In this document: one piece after another, positions 27,507-35,743 of the stretch
Position numbering within the stretch: position 1 is the stretch's first letter
Layout: every line of letters starts with the position of its first letter
Position numbers and translations under genes: made by a program
Notes under the pieces: model-generated
Databases searched by the model: none
What the model was told of the DNA's origin: nothing
The model's input: only the letters and a program-made list of their open reading frames with translations
From: Rhizobium sp. Root708
Lineage (GTDB): Bacteria; Pseudomonadota; Alphaproteobacteria; Rhizobiales; Rhizobiaceae
DNA length: 64,000 nucleotides
NCBI RefSeq assembly: GCF_001429725.1
Contig: NZ_LMHV01000023.1
Coordinates: 310,767-374,766, forward strand
Direction of reading: 5' to 3'

Positions 27507-27770
27507 TTAGAGGAACTGGTGCATTTTTAGCAATTGCACCAGCGAACCCGCCCCATTTTCTTCATCATCCGGCTCCGATGGAGCTTGATCATCCATCTCG
27601 CCAACCTTGAAACGCTGCGCGATTTGCTTGTTGGTTTCTCCGATAAGGACGTATTCCATCACTTCGCGTTCGCGAGGTGTCAGAGTTTCGATCAATAGTC
27701 GCGTTATCCCGCTCGGCCGCGCAAGCCGTGCGGCCAAGTTCACGCCGGGCAGCTTTGCTTGATGCGCCAT
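27507..27770 (-). pseudogene. Remnant of a FixJ/NarL-type regulator HTH
   Basis: The 87-codon ORF contains TLTPREREVMEYVLIGETNKQIAQRFKVGEM, the first half of a FixJ-type HTH, then becomes acidic nonsense. In the next frame the missing part continues as MIKLHRSRMMKKM, and the original frame resumes with AGSLVQLLKM. So one base was gained near 27593 and one lost near 27555, scrambling the recognition helix. The receiver domain is absent; only about 30 unrelated residues precede the HTH. It is best read as a decayed paralogue of the regulators at 16147 and 24941. Confidence 0.75.
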
Positions 27771-27859
27771 GGTAGAGCTCCGCCTTTCGTTCTTGTCGGC
27801 TGCTGGCGGACGGACTTGGAAGCAGGAGCCTTGGCCAGCGTAGCTCCTGCCTCCAGCTA

Positions 27860-28639
27860 TCAGTTCGCCGACGCAGCCTCTTCTATAAGTTTGGTCACTT
27901 CGCCGGGGTGAGAGATCATGACGACATGAGAAGCACCTTCGACGGCGACGGTCTTTCGCGACTTTGCTCGCTCAGCCATCCATTGCAGGGTCTTTGGTGG
28001 AATGTTTTTGTCTGCGTCACCGTAGATGAACCATGACGGGATAGCCTGCCAGGCTGCTGCGGGAGCCGGCTCGGCCAGCGCCGCGTCGGTAATCGGTCGC
28101 TGGGCTACGGCCATGAGGCGTGCAGTAGCAGCCGGAACGTCGGCTGCGAATTGCTCGGGAAACTTGCCCTGATCGATGTAAAGATCCTTTTCGCCGCCAG
28201 GCAAGACGACGGGCGACGCCAGAGTAGGTGCCAGCGTGCTGCCTGGAAATTTGCTGGACAGGTCTACAGCTGACTCACCTTTCTCGGGCGCAAAAGCGGC
28301 GACGAACACCAGCGCCTTAACGTTGTGGGCATCACTTGCCGCGTCGCTTATGACGGAACCGCCGTAGGAGTGTCCGACCAGAACAACGGGAGCCTTCACG
28401 CTTTTGATAACGTTGGCGACGTAATCCCCATCACTCTTGACGCCACGCAGAGGGTTGGCGACGGCCACGACAGGGTATCCATCCTTCTTGAGACGGGTCA
28501 CCACCAGGTTCCAGCTGGACGAGTCCGCGAAGGCCCCGTGAACCAAGACGATTGTCGGCTTCGGCGTATCCGCGTTCCCCATGATTGAGGATGCCATATA
28601 GAGGCCCGCCGCGACCGCGAGCCGTGCGATGTTGCGCAT
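27860..28639 (-). CDS. Secreted alpha/beta hydrolase
   Basis: A 259-residue protein with an N-terminal signal peptide (IARLAVAAGLYMASSIMGNA) and an alpha/beta-hydrolase core: IVLVHGAFADSSSW, nucleophile S91 in GHSYGG, acid in FIYGDADKNIP and His in GASHVVM. This fits the salicylate-esterase-like group of small esterases. Periplasmic location is predicted. A perfect CAAAC-N4-GTTTG palindrome is about 135 bases upstream. Confidence 0.9.
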   Translation of the reverse strand: MRNIARLAVAAGLYMASSIMGNADTPKPTIVLVHGAFADSSSWNLVVTRLKKDGYPVVAVANPLRGVKSDGDYVANVIKSVKAPVVLVGHSYGGSVISDAASDAHNVKALVFVAAFAPEKGESAVDLSSKFPGSTLAPTLASPVVLPGGEKDLYIDQGKFPEQFAADVPAATARLMAVAQRPITDAALAEPAPAAAWQAIPSWFIYGDADKNIPPKTLQWMAERAKSRKTVAVEGASHVVMISHPGEVTKLIEEAASAN

Positions 28640-28774
28640 CTGCTTTCCTTTGATGTTTAGAGGCCCTACCCGCCGTCGGCACTTGGTGGATCATTTTGGG
28701 TAGGAAGCGTTTCGTGTCTGATCTGACGGCAAACGGCGAAAACAGTTTCGTTGCCGCCCCCTCGCACCTCAACC

Positions 28775-28788
28775 CAAACAAAGGTTTG
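28775..28788. promoter_or_regulatory. Perfect CAAAC-N4-GTTTG palindrome
   Basis: CAAAC-aaag-GTTTG, identical in core and spacer to the site at 27143. It lies upstream of the minus-strand secreted hydrolase gene. Confidence 0.6.
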
Positions 28789-28980
28789 CTAAGGCAATCA
28801 ATGGAGCTCGTTTGGCCTTTTGTTCCCCTCAAGCGCAACGACACACTGCATCAAACGGTAAGCGACACGATCGTTGTTCTCACCGCCGAAGTCGCTGGTG
28901 GTGTTCCGCGAACGAATGCGGGCCCGGCCTGCTGTAGAAGTAGCATTGGCGGTCGAGGGGCTGAGCTGGGCTAGTCCGAC

Positions 28981-29006
28981 ATCGACCCGCCTTGAAGCGG
29001 GTCGAT
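28981..29006 (-). terminator. Hairpin downstream of the SDR gene
   Basis: ATCGACCCGC and GCGGGTCGAT form perfect 10-base arms around a 6-base loop, 11 bases past the SDR stop codon. There is no U tract. Confidence 0.55.
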
Positions 29007-29017
29007 GAAATTCGGTC

Positions 29018-29764
29018 TCAGGTCAGATGCATTCCGCCGTCGACGATCAGTTCCACACCGTTGACGAAAGAGCCTTTTGACGCGAGGAACAGTGCTGCCT
29101 CGGCGAGCTCTTCGGGTCGTCCCATGCGACCTGCGGGGATGAGGCCCGCCATATGGGCCTGGAACCCGGGGCGGTCAGCATCGCTCACCCCGAGCTTGCC
29201 CAGGATTTCGGTCTCGACGGGGCCAGGGCTCAGGATGTTGACCCGGATACGACGATCCTTGAACTCAAGCGCCCAATTCCGCGCGAAAGCCGCTAGCGCC
29301 GCCTTCGAGCCCGCATAAACCGTGTGCTGCGGAAGTACTTTGGTGGCTGCGAGCGAACTGGTGACGATGATATTCCCGCCGTCGCGGATCAAGGGTGCAA
29401 TTGCTTGCACCCCGAAGAAGACGCCGCGCGCGTTGATGTCGAAATGCCGGTCGAATTCGGCCTCCGTGACTGTCGCCGAGCCTTCGAGGTTTATCACGCC
29501 CGCGTTTGCGACATAGATATCAACGGCACCGAACCTCCGCTGCACCATATCTGCCAACCGTTTATGAAAGTCGGGCTCGCCAACGTCTCCGCAAACGCCC
29601 CAGGCATCTTGGCCGATTTCCACTGCCGCGGCCTCGACGACATCCTGGCGGCGACCAGTAATGAGAACCTGCGCGCCTTCCTCCGCGAAACGCTTGGCGG
29701 TCGCCTTGCCTATGCCACTGTTTCCGCCGGTGATGATTGCGACTTTTCCAGCTAACGATTTCAT
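29018..29764 (-). CDS. Classical SDR oxidoreductase
   Basis: A 248-residue classical SDR: TGGNSGIG cofactor loop (12-19), NAG motif, catalytic Ser in VTSSLAA and Y150-x3-K154, then the SPGPVET segment. It ends in the usual VDGG. It likely uses NADP(H) or NAD(H) on a small alcohol or ketone; the substrate is not predictable. A perfect 10-base-arm hairpin follows. Confidence 0.92.
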   Translation of the reverse strand: MKSLAGKVAIITGGNSGIGKATAKRFAEEGAQVLITGRRQDVVEAAAVEIGQDAWGVCGDVGEPDFHKRLADMVQRRFGAVDIYVANAGVINLEGSATVTEAEFDRHFDINARGVFFGVQAIAPLIRDGGNIIVTSSLAATKVLPQHTVYAGSKAALAAFARNWALEFKDRRIRVNILSPGPVETEILGKLGVSDADRPGFQAHMAGLIPAGRMGRPEELAEAALFLASKGSFVNGVELIVDGGMHLT

Positions 29765-30365
29765 TTTCCACTGCTCCGTTTCTCGATGTCACTGAGATAC
29801 GCGTCCGGGACGATCGGTATTAGCCGCCCGACCGGAACATCATTCGTTCCTGAAGTTGCCGAATGACTTCGCAGTGCAGCCAGCTACGCGGATTGGTCGC
29901 GCCTTTCGAAAAGGGGATCGCGACAGCTGGATACTGTGACAACGCCCGATCTCATGATCGTGCGCTAGGCTGTGCGGCAACGGTACGGATTGACCACCCG
30001 TACCGTTGCCGTGGACCGCAATACTATGTCCCGACACCTGCCGGGAAACCGGGCCGAGCACTGCGGGAAATCGCGATCTCTACCGAGCATCGAGAACGCA
30101 CCGCGGCCGTTGTCAGCCTTCCTCGAGTCATCTCGGTACCCTTGCTTCTGAGAAGAGCAATAGGCCACGGGCATCACATTCCGTACAGCTATACGCTCGT
30201 TTGAGTGCGCATTTTGACGCGAGCTTTCGCCACCACCACAATCATAAATATACATATGGTTGCGGTTGCAACATGGCTAGCCAATACTCGTTTTTGGCAA
30301 GCTTGAAGCAAGCCACTCGACCCAGCTTGCGCCCACCTACCGCCATCAACGGGAAATGGAGCGTC
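29765..30365. other. 601-base intergenic region with a long hairpin
   Basis: It lies between the divergent SDR and EF-hand genes. The main structure is the 14-base-arm hairpin at 29975-30011. Open frames here (up to 113 codons) show no protein-like sequence. The in-frame extension of the EF-hand ORF back to 30006 would start inside the hairpin and is rejected. Confidence 0.5.
29975..30011. other. Long perfect inverted repeat (possible structured RNA)
   Basis: CGGCAACGGTACGG and its exact complement CCGTACCGTTGCCG face each other across a 9-base loop. It is about 210 bases from the SDR start and 355 from the EF-hand start, too far for either gene's terminator. It may be a small RNA terminator, an operator or a mobile palindromic repeat. 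Confidence 0.5.
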
Positions 30366-30800
30366 ATGAAAGTTGGGTCCTACAATTCGATTTATAGTGT
30401 GTTTTCAACCGCGAACCTCAGGCCACCGTCGATCGCCGACGAAAAGATGGCCTTGCTTCCGTCTGAACAACCAAAGGTTAAGCCGACCGCGAGTGACGAC
30501 CAACTCGTTGCAGGCTTTCACGCGCGCATGGCCAGGCAATCCCTCGACTGGGCGGACTCCGATAAGGACGGAAAGGTGACCAAGGATGAGTACATGAACG
30601 GCCAGGCGCGCCTCGCCGAACTTAACGACCGCCCAAATGATACGGCCGCGAACGAGGATCGATGGGGGTCCATCGACACGACAGGCAAGGGCTGGGTCGA
30701 CGAAACCGAACTCGGCGAAGGGCTCGCTAAAATGTTCCCCGTCAGTGTCGGGCACCTCGATCGAGGCTTTGCCGAGCGCCTTCGCAACCCCCGCGCCTAA
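30366..30800 (+). CDS. EF-hand calcium-binding protein
   Basis: A 144-residue protein from the ATG at 30366 (GGAG upstream). One canonical EF-hand loop is DSDKDGKVTKDE, with Asp at positions 1, 3 and 5 and Glu at 12. A second, weaker loop is DTTGKGWVDETE. No signal peptide is obvious. It ends 32 bases before the hook protein gene on the same strand, so the two are likely co-transcribed. I infer Ca2+ buffering or sensing linked to the hook protein; the pairing is unusual. Confidence 0.8.
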   Translation: MKVGSYNSIYSVFSTANLRPPSIADEKMALLPSEQPKVKPTASDDQLVAGFHARMARQSLDWADSDKDGKVTKDEYMNGQARLAELNDRPNDTAANEDRWGSIDTTGKGWVDETELGEGLAKMFPVSVGHLDRGFAERLRNPRA

Positions 30801-30832
30801 ACCTTCCAGTCACTACTTCAGGAGCACTTTCA

Positions 30833-32131
30833 ATGAGCATTTTTGGCAGCATGAAAACCGCAATATCGGGTATGAACGCCCAGGCAAATCGTCTGAGTGC
30901 GGTTGCCGACAACATCGCGAACGTCAACACGGTTGGCTACAAGAGCGCGACAATCGCATTCTCGACGCTTGTCATCCCTGGCTCGTCCGGCAACTATAAC
31001 TCGGGAGGAGTTCAGAGCACCACGCGATACTCGATTTCCCAGGAAGGCAACTACACATCGACGACCTCGGGCACTGACCTGTCCATCAAGGGAGACGGCT
31101 TCTTCATCGTCCAGGGCGACGACGGGTCGACTGTTCTGACCCGCGCGGGCGACTTCCTTCCTGACGACACCGGCAATCTGAAAAACTCGGCTCAATATAC
31201 CCTGATGGGATACCCCTACACGTCCGGATCTCCGGCCGTCGTGGTCAACGGCTTTGATGGCCTTGTGCCGATCAATATTAAGAACCTTGGCGGCCTTGTC
31301 GCTAGGCCGTCGGATTCCGGATCCTTTGAAGGCAATCTGAATTCGAACGCGAAGGTGGCCCCCACGGGAACCGACACGCTTCCGGGCGCGAACGATCCAT
31401 CCAGCACGACCGCGGACACCAAGAAGATGTCGGTCGTCGGCTACGACAACCTCGGAAACACAGTGATGTACGATCTGTATTTCACAAAGACCTCGGCGGG
31501 GGACCCGACCGCCACTCCCCCGGTCGATGCCACATGGGAGGTCGCCGTATTCCGAAACGCCGATGCGGCGGCCGGCTCCAGCCCCTTCCCCTACGCCAAC
31601 GACGCGGTCGCCGTGCAGACGTTAACCTTCGATAAGAACGGAAAGCAGACGAGCACCGGCGAGGTCACCATCAGCGATCCGATAACGGGGAACACGATCG
31701 ACATGGATTTCAGCAAAATGGGACAAGTCGCCTCCGACTTCTCGGGAAATGGTCGACTGAATGGACAGGCACCGAGCGCCGTAACGGATATCAAGATCGA
31801 CAAGGACGGCACGGTCTACGCGATCTATAAATCTGCAGACCCCAAGCCCATCTATCGTATCCCGCTGGCGACGGTCCCAAGCCCGGATCTTCTGACACCG
31901 CTGAATGGCAACGTCTACGCGGCGAACGGAGACTCGGGCGTTACAGTAACCGGCTTTCCGCAAACGAACGGCCTTGGTGTCATCAATTCCGGATCTCTCG
32001 AAGGCTCCAACGTCGATCTCGCCGATCAGCTCACGACAATGGTCGAGGCTCAGCGAAGCTATACGGCGAACTCCAAGGTATTCCAGACCGGCTCTGACAT
32101 CCTCGACGTTCTTGTAAACCTCAAGCGATAG
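30833..32131 (+). CDS. flgE: Flagellar hook protein FlgE
   Basis: A 432-residue hook protein. The N-terminal rod-type segment (MSIFGSMKTAISGMNAQANRLSAV, then NIANVNTVGYK) and the C-terminal LADQLTTMVEAQRSYTANSKVFQT are the coiled-coil ends of the flagellar axial family; GDGFFIV is the FlgE/FlgG core motif. It polymerises into the hook linking rod and filament. AGGAG precedes the ATG. No other flagellar gene is in the window, so this is an orphan or second copy, placed after an EF-hand gene. Confidence 0.92.
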   Translation: MSIFGSMKTAISGMNAQANRLSAVADNIANVNTVGYKSATIAFSTLVIPGSSGNYNSGGVQSTTRYSISQEGNYTSTTSGTDLSIKGDGFFIVQGDDGSTVLTRAGDFLPDDTGNLKNSAQYTLMGYPYTSGSPAVVVNGFDGLVPINIKNLGGLVARPSDSGSFEGNLNSNAKVAPTGTDTLPGANDPSSTTADTKKMSVVGYDNLGNTVMYDLYFTKTSAGDPTATPPVDATWEVAVFRNADAAAGSSPFPYANDAVAVQTLTFDKNGKQTSTGEVTISDPITGNTIDMDFSKMGQVASDFSGNGRLNGQAPSAVTDIKIDKDGTVYAIYKSADPKPIYRIPLATVPSPDLLTPLNGNVYAANGDSGVTVTGFPQTNGLGVINSGSLEGSNVDLADQLTTMVEAQRSYTANSKVFQTGSDILDVLVNLKR

Positions 32132-32138
32132 CGGTCGC

Positions 32139-32172
32139 GATGCCGGGCGAAATCGGTATTCCGCCCGGCATC
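32139..32172 (+). terminator. Terminator-like hairpin after flgE
   Basis: GATGCCGGGCG and CGCCCGGCATC form perfect 11-base arms around a 12-base loop, starting 8 bases after the flgE stop. Confidence 0.65.
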
Positions 32173-32255
32173 CGCTTCCAAAATTCTTTCCCACAAGAAC
32201 CCGAAATTAAGCGTCGTTCTGTACCGTCGGCGACGCGTCGATATCCGGTAGTAAA

Positions 32256-32738
32256 ATGCTGACACAACTCATCCTTTCACCAGAAGAACAGGGCGTCTTG
32301 CCGACGCTTGGCGGCCTTTCAATCGTACGGAAAAGCGGCCCTAGCGAAAACCGCCTGGCCAAATGGGCCGGCCTTGGGCCAGGGCCTGTGGCTCTCGACG
32401 GTGGCCAGTGGATAAACGGCGTCGCACTTTGTCCGGAATTCCAGATTCCCTACCCCAGCCGAATCGCCTCGCTAACCTGGAAATGGGATAACGGCAGGCT
32501 CGGCGAATGGCAGCATTTCGCCGAACTCAGACTGATGATCCTGGATCTGGAGGCGAAATCGTGTTGGACCCTCGATGTGACCTCAACGCCTGCGTCCACC
32601 ATCATCGTGCCCGAGAACTCCCGATTGTCTGCCAACTGCGCTATTGCGCTGCAGTTGAAAGCAGGTGAACGGATCGGCAAGCTGTACAGCCCTCCCTTCG
32701 TAAAGTCCGTGGAAGTTGCCGTAAGATATCGGTTCTAG
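32256..32738 (+). CDS. Protein of unknown function downstream of flgE
   Basis: A 160-residue protein that I do not recognise. It has no signal peptide or membrane helix; it contains several aromatic-rich beta-like stretches (GGQWINGVALCPEF, SLTWKWDNGRLGEWQHFAELRLMILD) and ends in VEVAVRYRF. The flgE hairpin separates it from the hook gene, so it may have its own promoter. The codon pattern is like that of its neighbours. Confidence 0.65.
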   Translation: MLTQLILSPEEQGVLPTLGGLSIVRKSGPSENRLAKWAGLGPGPVALDGGQWINGVALCPEFQIPYPSRIASLTWKWDNGRLGEWQHFAELRLMILDLEAKSCWTLDVTSTPASTIIVPENSRLSANCAIALQLKAGERIGKLYSPPFVKSVEVAVRYRF

Positions 32739-32788
32739 TCGCCAGACAGCACAGCGAAGCGGCGGGTCGGCCTGATTTCGGCTCTATC

Positions 32789-32805
32789 TTGGACGCTGCG
32801 TCCAA
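32789..32805. promoter_or_regulatory. Inverted repeat, candidate operator of the SDR gene
   Basis: TTGGACG-CTG-CGTCCAA, perfect 7-base arms, ending 71 bases before the SDR ATG. The half-site is the same as in the two repeats upstream of the quinone reductase gene. Confidence 0.5.
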
Positions 32806-32876
32806 ATCTCTCCCACTTTCGAGCCTGCGCGGATCCTCCTACCTAACCGCTGTTTCAATCCTCAAGGAGATTCTGC

Positions 32877-33710
32877 ATGGTCAGGACGTGGCTAGTCACT
32901 GGGTGTTCGAGCGGCCTGGGACGCGCAATAGCCGAAACGGTATTGGCGCGCGGCGACCGACTGATGGCGACAGCTCGAAGCCTTTCAAGTTTGGAGGACC
33001 TTCGCAGTCGATACGGTGACAGCGTACGCCTATTCGAACTTGACGTTACCGCCGCAAAGATTTGCCAAGCCGCCGTGAACGAAGCGGTTCGCATGTTTGG
33101 TGGCGTCGATGTTTTGGTGAACAATGCCGGCTTCGCACGGGTCGCTCCTTTCGAGCAGACGACAGCCGAGGACTTCAACGATGAGATCGATGCGAACTTC
33201 TTCGGTGTCGTCAACATGTGTCGGGCAACCTTGCCACTCATGCGGAAGCAAGGATCAGGCACGGTATTGAACATCTCTTCGTCGGCCGGCCGTGTCGCGG
33301 CAGCGGGAACGGTTGCCTATTGCGCGGCGAAATTCGCGGTCAGTGGCTTCTCGGAAGCGCTAGCCAAGGAGGTCGGACCGTTAGGTGTCAGAGTTGTCTC
33401 GGTCGAACCAGGCAGCCTCAGAACGAAATGGACCGCATCTGCGCTGGCAAATCCGCCGAAGCTCTTGCCGGAATATGAGAAAGTGATCGGCCCCAATCTA
33501 AGATTTGGTCGGGAAATCGTTGGTCAGGAACCGGGTGACCCTGAAAAGTGCGCGAAGGCCATCTACGATCTCGCGCTGAGTAGCGAATTGCCTCACCATC
33601 TGGTTCTCGGGAGTGACGCAGTGAAGCGTATAGAGTCGGGAGAGCGCTCACGCGCGGTAGACGCCGCCAAGTGGTTGGCAGTTAGCGAGTCGATCGGGTT
33701 CACGGACTGA
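32877..33710 (+). CDS. Classical SDR oxidoreductase
   Basis: A 277-residue SDR: TGCSSGLG cofactor loop (8-15), NNAG, catalytic Ser in ISSSAG and Y148-x3-K152, then EPGSLRT. AAGGAG lies before the ATG. Its C-terminal ~80 residues beyond the core resemble other ketone-reductase-like SDRs of the SDR5C type. A TTGGACG palindrome in the promoter suggests repressor control. Confidence 0.92.
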   Translation: MVRTWLVTGCSSGLGRAIAETVLARGDRLMATARSLSSLEDLRSRYGDSVRLFELDVTAAKICQAAVNEAVRMFGGVDVLVNNAGFARVAPFEQTTAEDFNDEIDANFFGVVNMCRATLPLMRKQGSGTVLNISSSAGRVAAAGTVAYCAAKFAVSGFSEALAKEVGPLGVRVVSVEPGSLRTKWTASALANPPKLLPEYEKVIGPNLRFGREIVGQEPGDPEKCAKAIYDLALSSELPHHLVLGSDAVKRIESGERSRAVDAAKWLAVSESIGFTD

Positions 33711-34029
33711 TCTCGAGCAGCCAAGGTGGCATGTGAAAAGGGCCGTCTCCGGCGGGAAGACGGCCCACTAAGCGGACGCGGCGTCCGCTGTCCTCGGCGA
33801 CGAGGGAGACCGAGGACAGTCAAGTCGCTTGGGAGGGGAACCACGATCTTGACGCCCAGAAATTACTGCGCGTTTGACCCGGAGGGTAGATATACGTTGG
33901 TTTTGGATGGAACTGTTACATTGCTAGTCGCAAACGGATGTTCCCGGCAAGAACCTGACTTCCGAACCAATGGACCGGCGCTACCGCGCGGTTCTCATCG
34001 AGACTGTATGCCAAGGCATAGTTAGACGC
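33711..34029. other. 319-base intergenic region with hairpin cluster
   Basis: It lies between convergent genes. The first part holds three adjacent hairpins (33740-33819). The remainder shows nothing definite. Confidence 0.5.
33740..33819 (+). ncRNA. Three consecutive perfect hairpins (terminator cluster or small RNA)
   Basis: Hairpin 1: GGGCCGTCT / AGACGGCCC (33740-33748, 33758-33766). Hairpin 2: AGCGGACG / CGTCCGCT (33771-33778, 33782-33789). Hairpin 3: CTGTCCTCGG / CCGAGGACAG (33788-33797, 33810-33819). The first could be the SDR terminator, but three strong stems within 80 bases exceed what termination needs, so a structured small RNA or an intergenic palindromic element is possible. Confidence 0.45.
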
Positions 34030-34677
34030 TTAGCTCTCGAAGGGAGCGTTCATCACGAAATCCGCTGAAGACGGCCCGTCGTAGCCAGCCACATACCGCT
34101 GTCCGAAGTCGCGCAGGAAATTGTCGTAGCTCGTCTCTGGAGCGTTTTCGATCATGTGGCAGAAGCAGCTGGTCATCTTCTTCTTCAAGCCCAGTCTTGG
34201 GAAGGCGTCGACGATCCCTTTTATCTCGACAGCCGAAATCCGAGAATACTGCAGGCCGACGACATCGAGGCAAATACCGGCCGTACAAAGCGCAACCTCC
34301 GGCTCCTTGTAGAGCCCAATCGAGGGCGTCGAATTAAGGGCGACACTATCCCAGATAAGTTGCGCCCGTTGGCCGACCACGCCCGCTTCCAGCGCGAAGC
34401 GTCGCGCAATATCCGCCCCTTCGACCTCGAAGCGGCGCGGTCCTTGAAACGAGGGATTCAATGTCACGTCATGCAGAAGGGTGCCGAGAGCGACAACCTC
34501 TTCGTCATGATCGATATCCTGAATTTTCGCCAGGCTCGCCGCAAACAGCCACGATCGCATTACGTGATTGAACAGGTATGGCTCGTATATTTTTTCGGCG
34601 TATTCCAACGCCTTCCGGACGATTTCAGTATCCGGCACGACAACGCCGGCTAGGGTACGTTTGAGTTCAACAGTCAT
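34030..34677 (-). CDS. HD-domain hydrolase-like protein
   Basis: A 215-residue protein from the ATG at 34677 (CTGGAG upstream). An HD-type metal site is formed by His in LFNHVMRSW and by LLHDVTLNP. The spacing and the surrounding residues resemble the cyanamide hydratase-like HD proteins, which hydrate nitriles or cyanamide, but substrate residues cannot be confirmed. It should bind one or two divalent metals in the cytoplasm. Confidence 0.82.
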   Translation of the reverse strand: MTVELKRTLAGVVVPDTEIVRKALEYAEKIYEPYLFNHVMRSWLFAASLAKIQDIDHDEEVVALGTLLHDVTLNPSFQGPRRFEVEGADIARRFALEAGVVGQRAQLIWDSVALNSTPSIGLYKEPEVALCTAGICLDVVGLQYSRISAVEIKGIVDAFPRLGLKKKMTSCFCHMIENAPETSYDNFLRDFGQRYVAGYDGPSSADFVMNAPFES

Positions 34678-34830
34678 CACGATCTCCAGGTCTCTGGCCA
34701 ACTGGAGCTGCATGATTAAATAACTTCGAATTTCTATGTCACTATACGTTGTGAGTACCCGCCTCGCATTCGGAGTGCCCGCATGTTCGCTTTCGTTATT
34801 GGTGCGGAGAATTCGGTGGCTTCCGCCAAA

Positions 34831-35331
34831 TCAGACTTCGTCAGTCCATCGTGAAAACGTGGCTGCTTGACCTCGATGTTTCCCATCGGCGTCCATAAGC
34901 TGCCAAACAAGGCCATCCTCCATCCAGAACCGAGCGCCCGATTTGCGGACACGAAGGCCACGATAGTTCTCAATGAACCCGTTCGTCCCAACTGCATCCA
35001 GCAGCCGCTGCCGTTCTTCTCGATCTGGCGCTTCCGCTGACAGGCGTGAGGGCAACGAGGTAAACTCTTCCCATCCATAGCCAAACAGATCTTGAGCGCT
35101 TTGATTGGCGTAAACGAACCGTGGGTCGGGGTCGGTGTTGTGCGCTACCACGATAAAGCGGGCGCTTCGGTAGAGCCACGTCGGGCCTAGCGCTGGATCA
35201 ACCAGTGGCTTTCCAACCAGCCGTTGGTAGCTCTCGGTCAGAAGTTTGAAATATACGAGATCGGTCGACAGGTCCGGTGTACGGGCGGCCGCTCCAAGGG
35301 GGTGCTTCACGTCAATCTCCAACAAAGTCAT
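34831..35331 (-). CDS. MEKHLA-domain protein
   Basis: A 166-residue protein that is essentially one MEKHLA domain (FKLLTESYQRLVGKPLV, then RFVYANQSAQDLFGYGWEEFTSLPSRLSAE, EDGLVWQLMDADGKHRGQAATFSRW). This PAS-like fold is known from plant HD-ZIP III regulators and from stand-alone bacterial proteins, and is thought to sense a small ligand or redox signal. A GTG at 35310 with GGAG upstream is a possible alternative start. Confidence 0.85.
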   Translation of the reverse strand: MTLLEIDVKHPLGAAARTPDLSTDLVYFKLLTESYQRLVGKPLVDPALGPTWLYRSARFIVVAHNTDPDPRFVYANQSAQDLFGYGWEEFTSLPSRLSAEAPDREERQRLLDAVGTNGFIENYRGLRVRKSGARFWMEDGLVWQLMDADGKHRGQAATFSRWTDEV

Positions 35332-35709
35332 CGCGGGTCGAAATCACGCGCTTCCAGCGTCAGTCAGTTTCGTCATCCGAGAGAATCTCGGAATCCGCTT
35401 GCATGTGAATAGCGGAAACTACGACGACTAGGCAGTCTTCGACTCGCCTAAGGCTTCCTCTACACCGGAGGGCCTTCAAATTGCAGGCTGTACCGTTCAG
35501 CCATCCCGAGCGCGCAAACGATCCAGCAACCCGGTCATTCAACTGGAGGAAGAAACTCGGTCAAAGCTGTAGTTGCGGGGGCCGGCTATTCCTCCGCCCG
35601 GCAATGAGTCTGGCGCCCTGGCATTGGTCGTATAAACGACACTCATTGCGAGAGCCGTGAAAATCAAAGCAGTCGCCACCGCTCTCTTGGCGTGCGCGTC
35701 AAACCAGAA
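35332..35709. other. 378-base intergenic region
   Basis: It contains a palindrome, TCCGAGA-GAA-TCTCGGA (35376-35392), upstream of the MEKHLA gene, and a short lipoprotein-signal-like ORF near its end. Nothing else is supported. Confidence 0.45.
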
Positions 35710-35743
35710 TCAGCGAGAAACGCACCGTCGAGATGTCGCATAG
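35657..35743 (+). pseudogene. Lipoprotein signal-peptide-like remnant
   Basis: A 28-codon ORF from a GTG reads MKIKAVATALLACASN, a short positively charged start, hydrophobic core and LLAC lipobox, then stops. Its 3' part overlaps the end of the convergent histidine kinase gene. It looks like the 5' end of a lipoprotein gene cut off by a rearrangement, but chance cannot be excluded at this length. Confidence 0.25.

Larger units (their letters stand above)
28640..29017. other. 378-base intergenic region
   Basis: It holds the promoter side of the hydrolase gene with a CAAAC palindrome, and a hairpin after the SDR gene. A 92-codon plus-strand ORF within it has no recognisable features and is not called. 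Confidence 0.5.

Noticed and set aside
28696..28974. A 92-codon plus-strand ORF across a CAAAC palindrome
   Set aside because: No recognisable sequence features, and it crosses a probable promoter.
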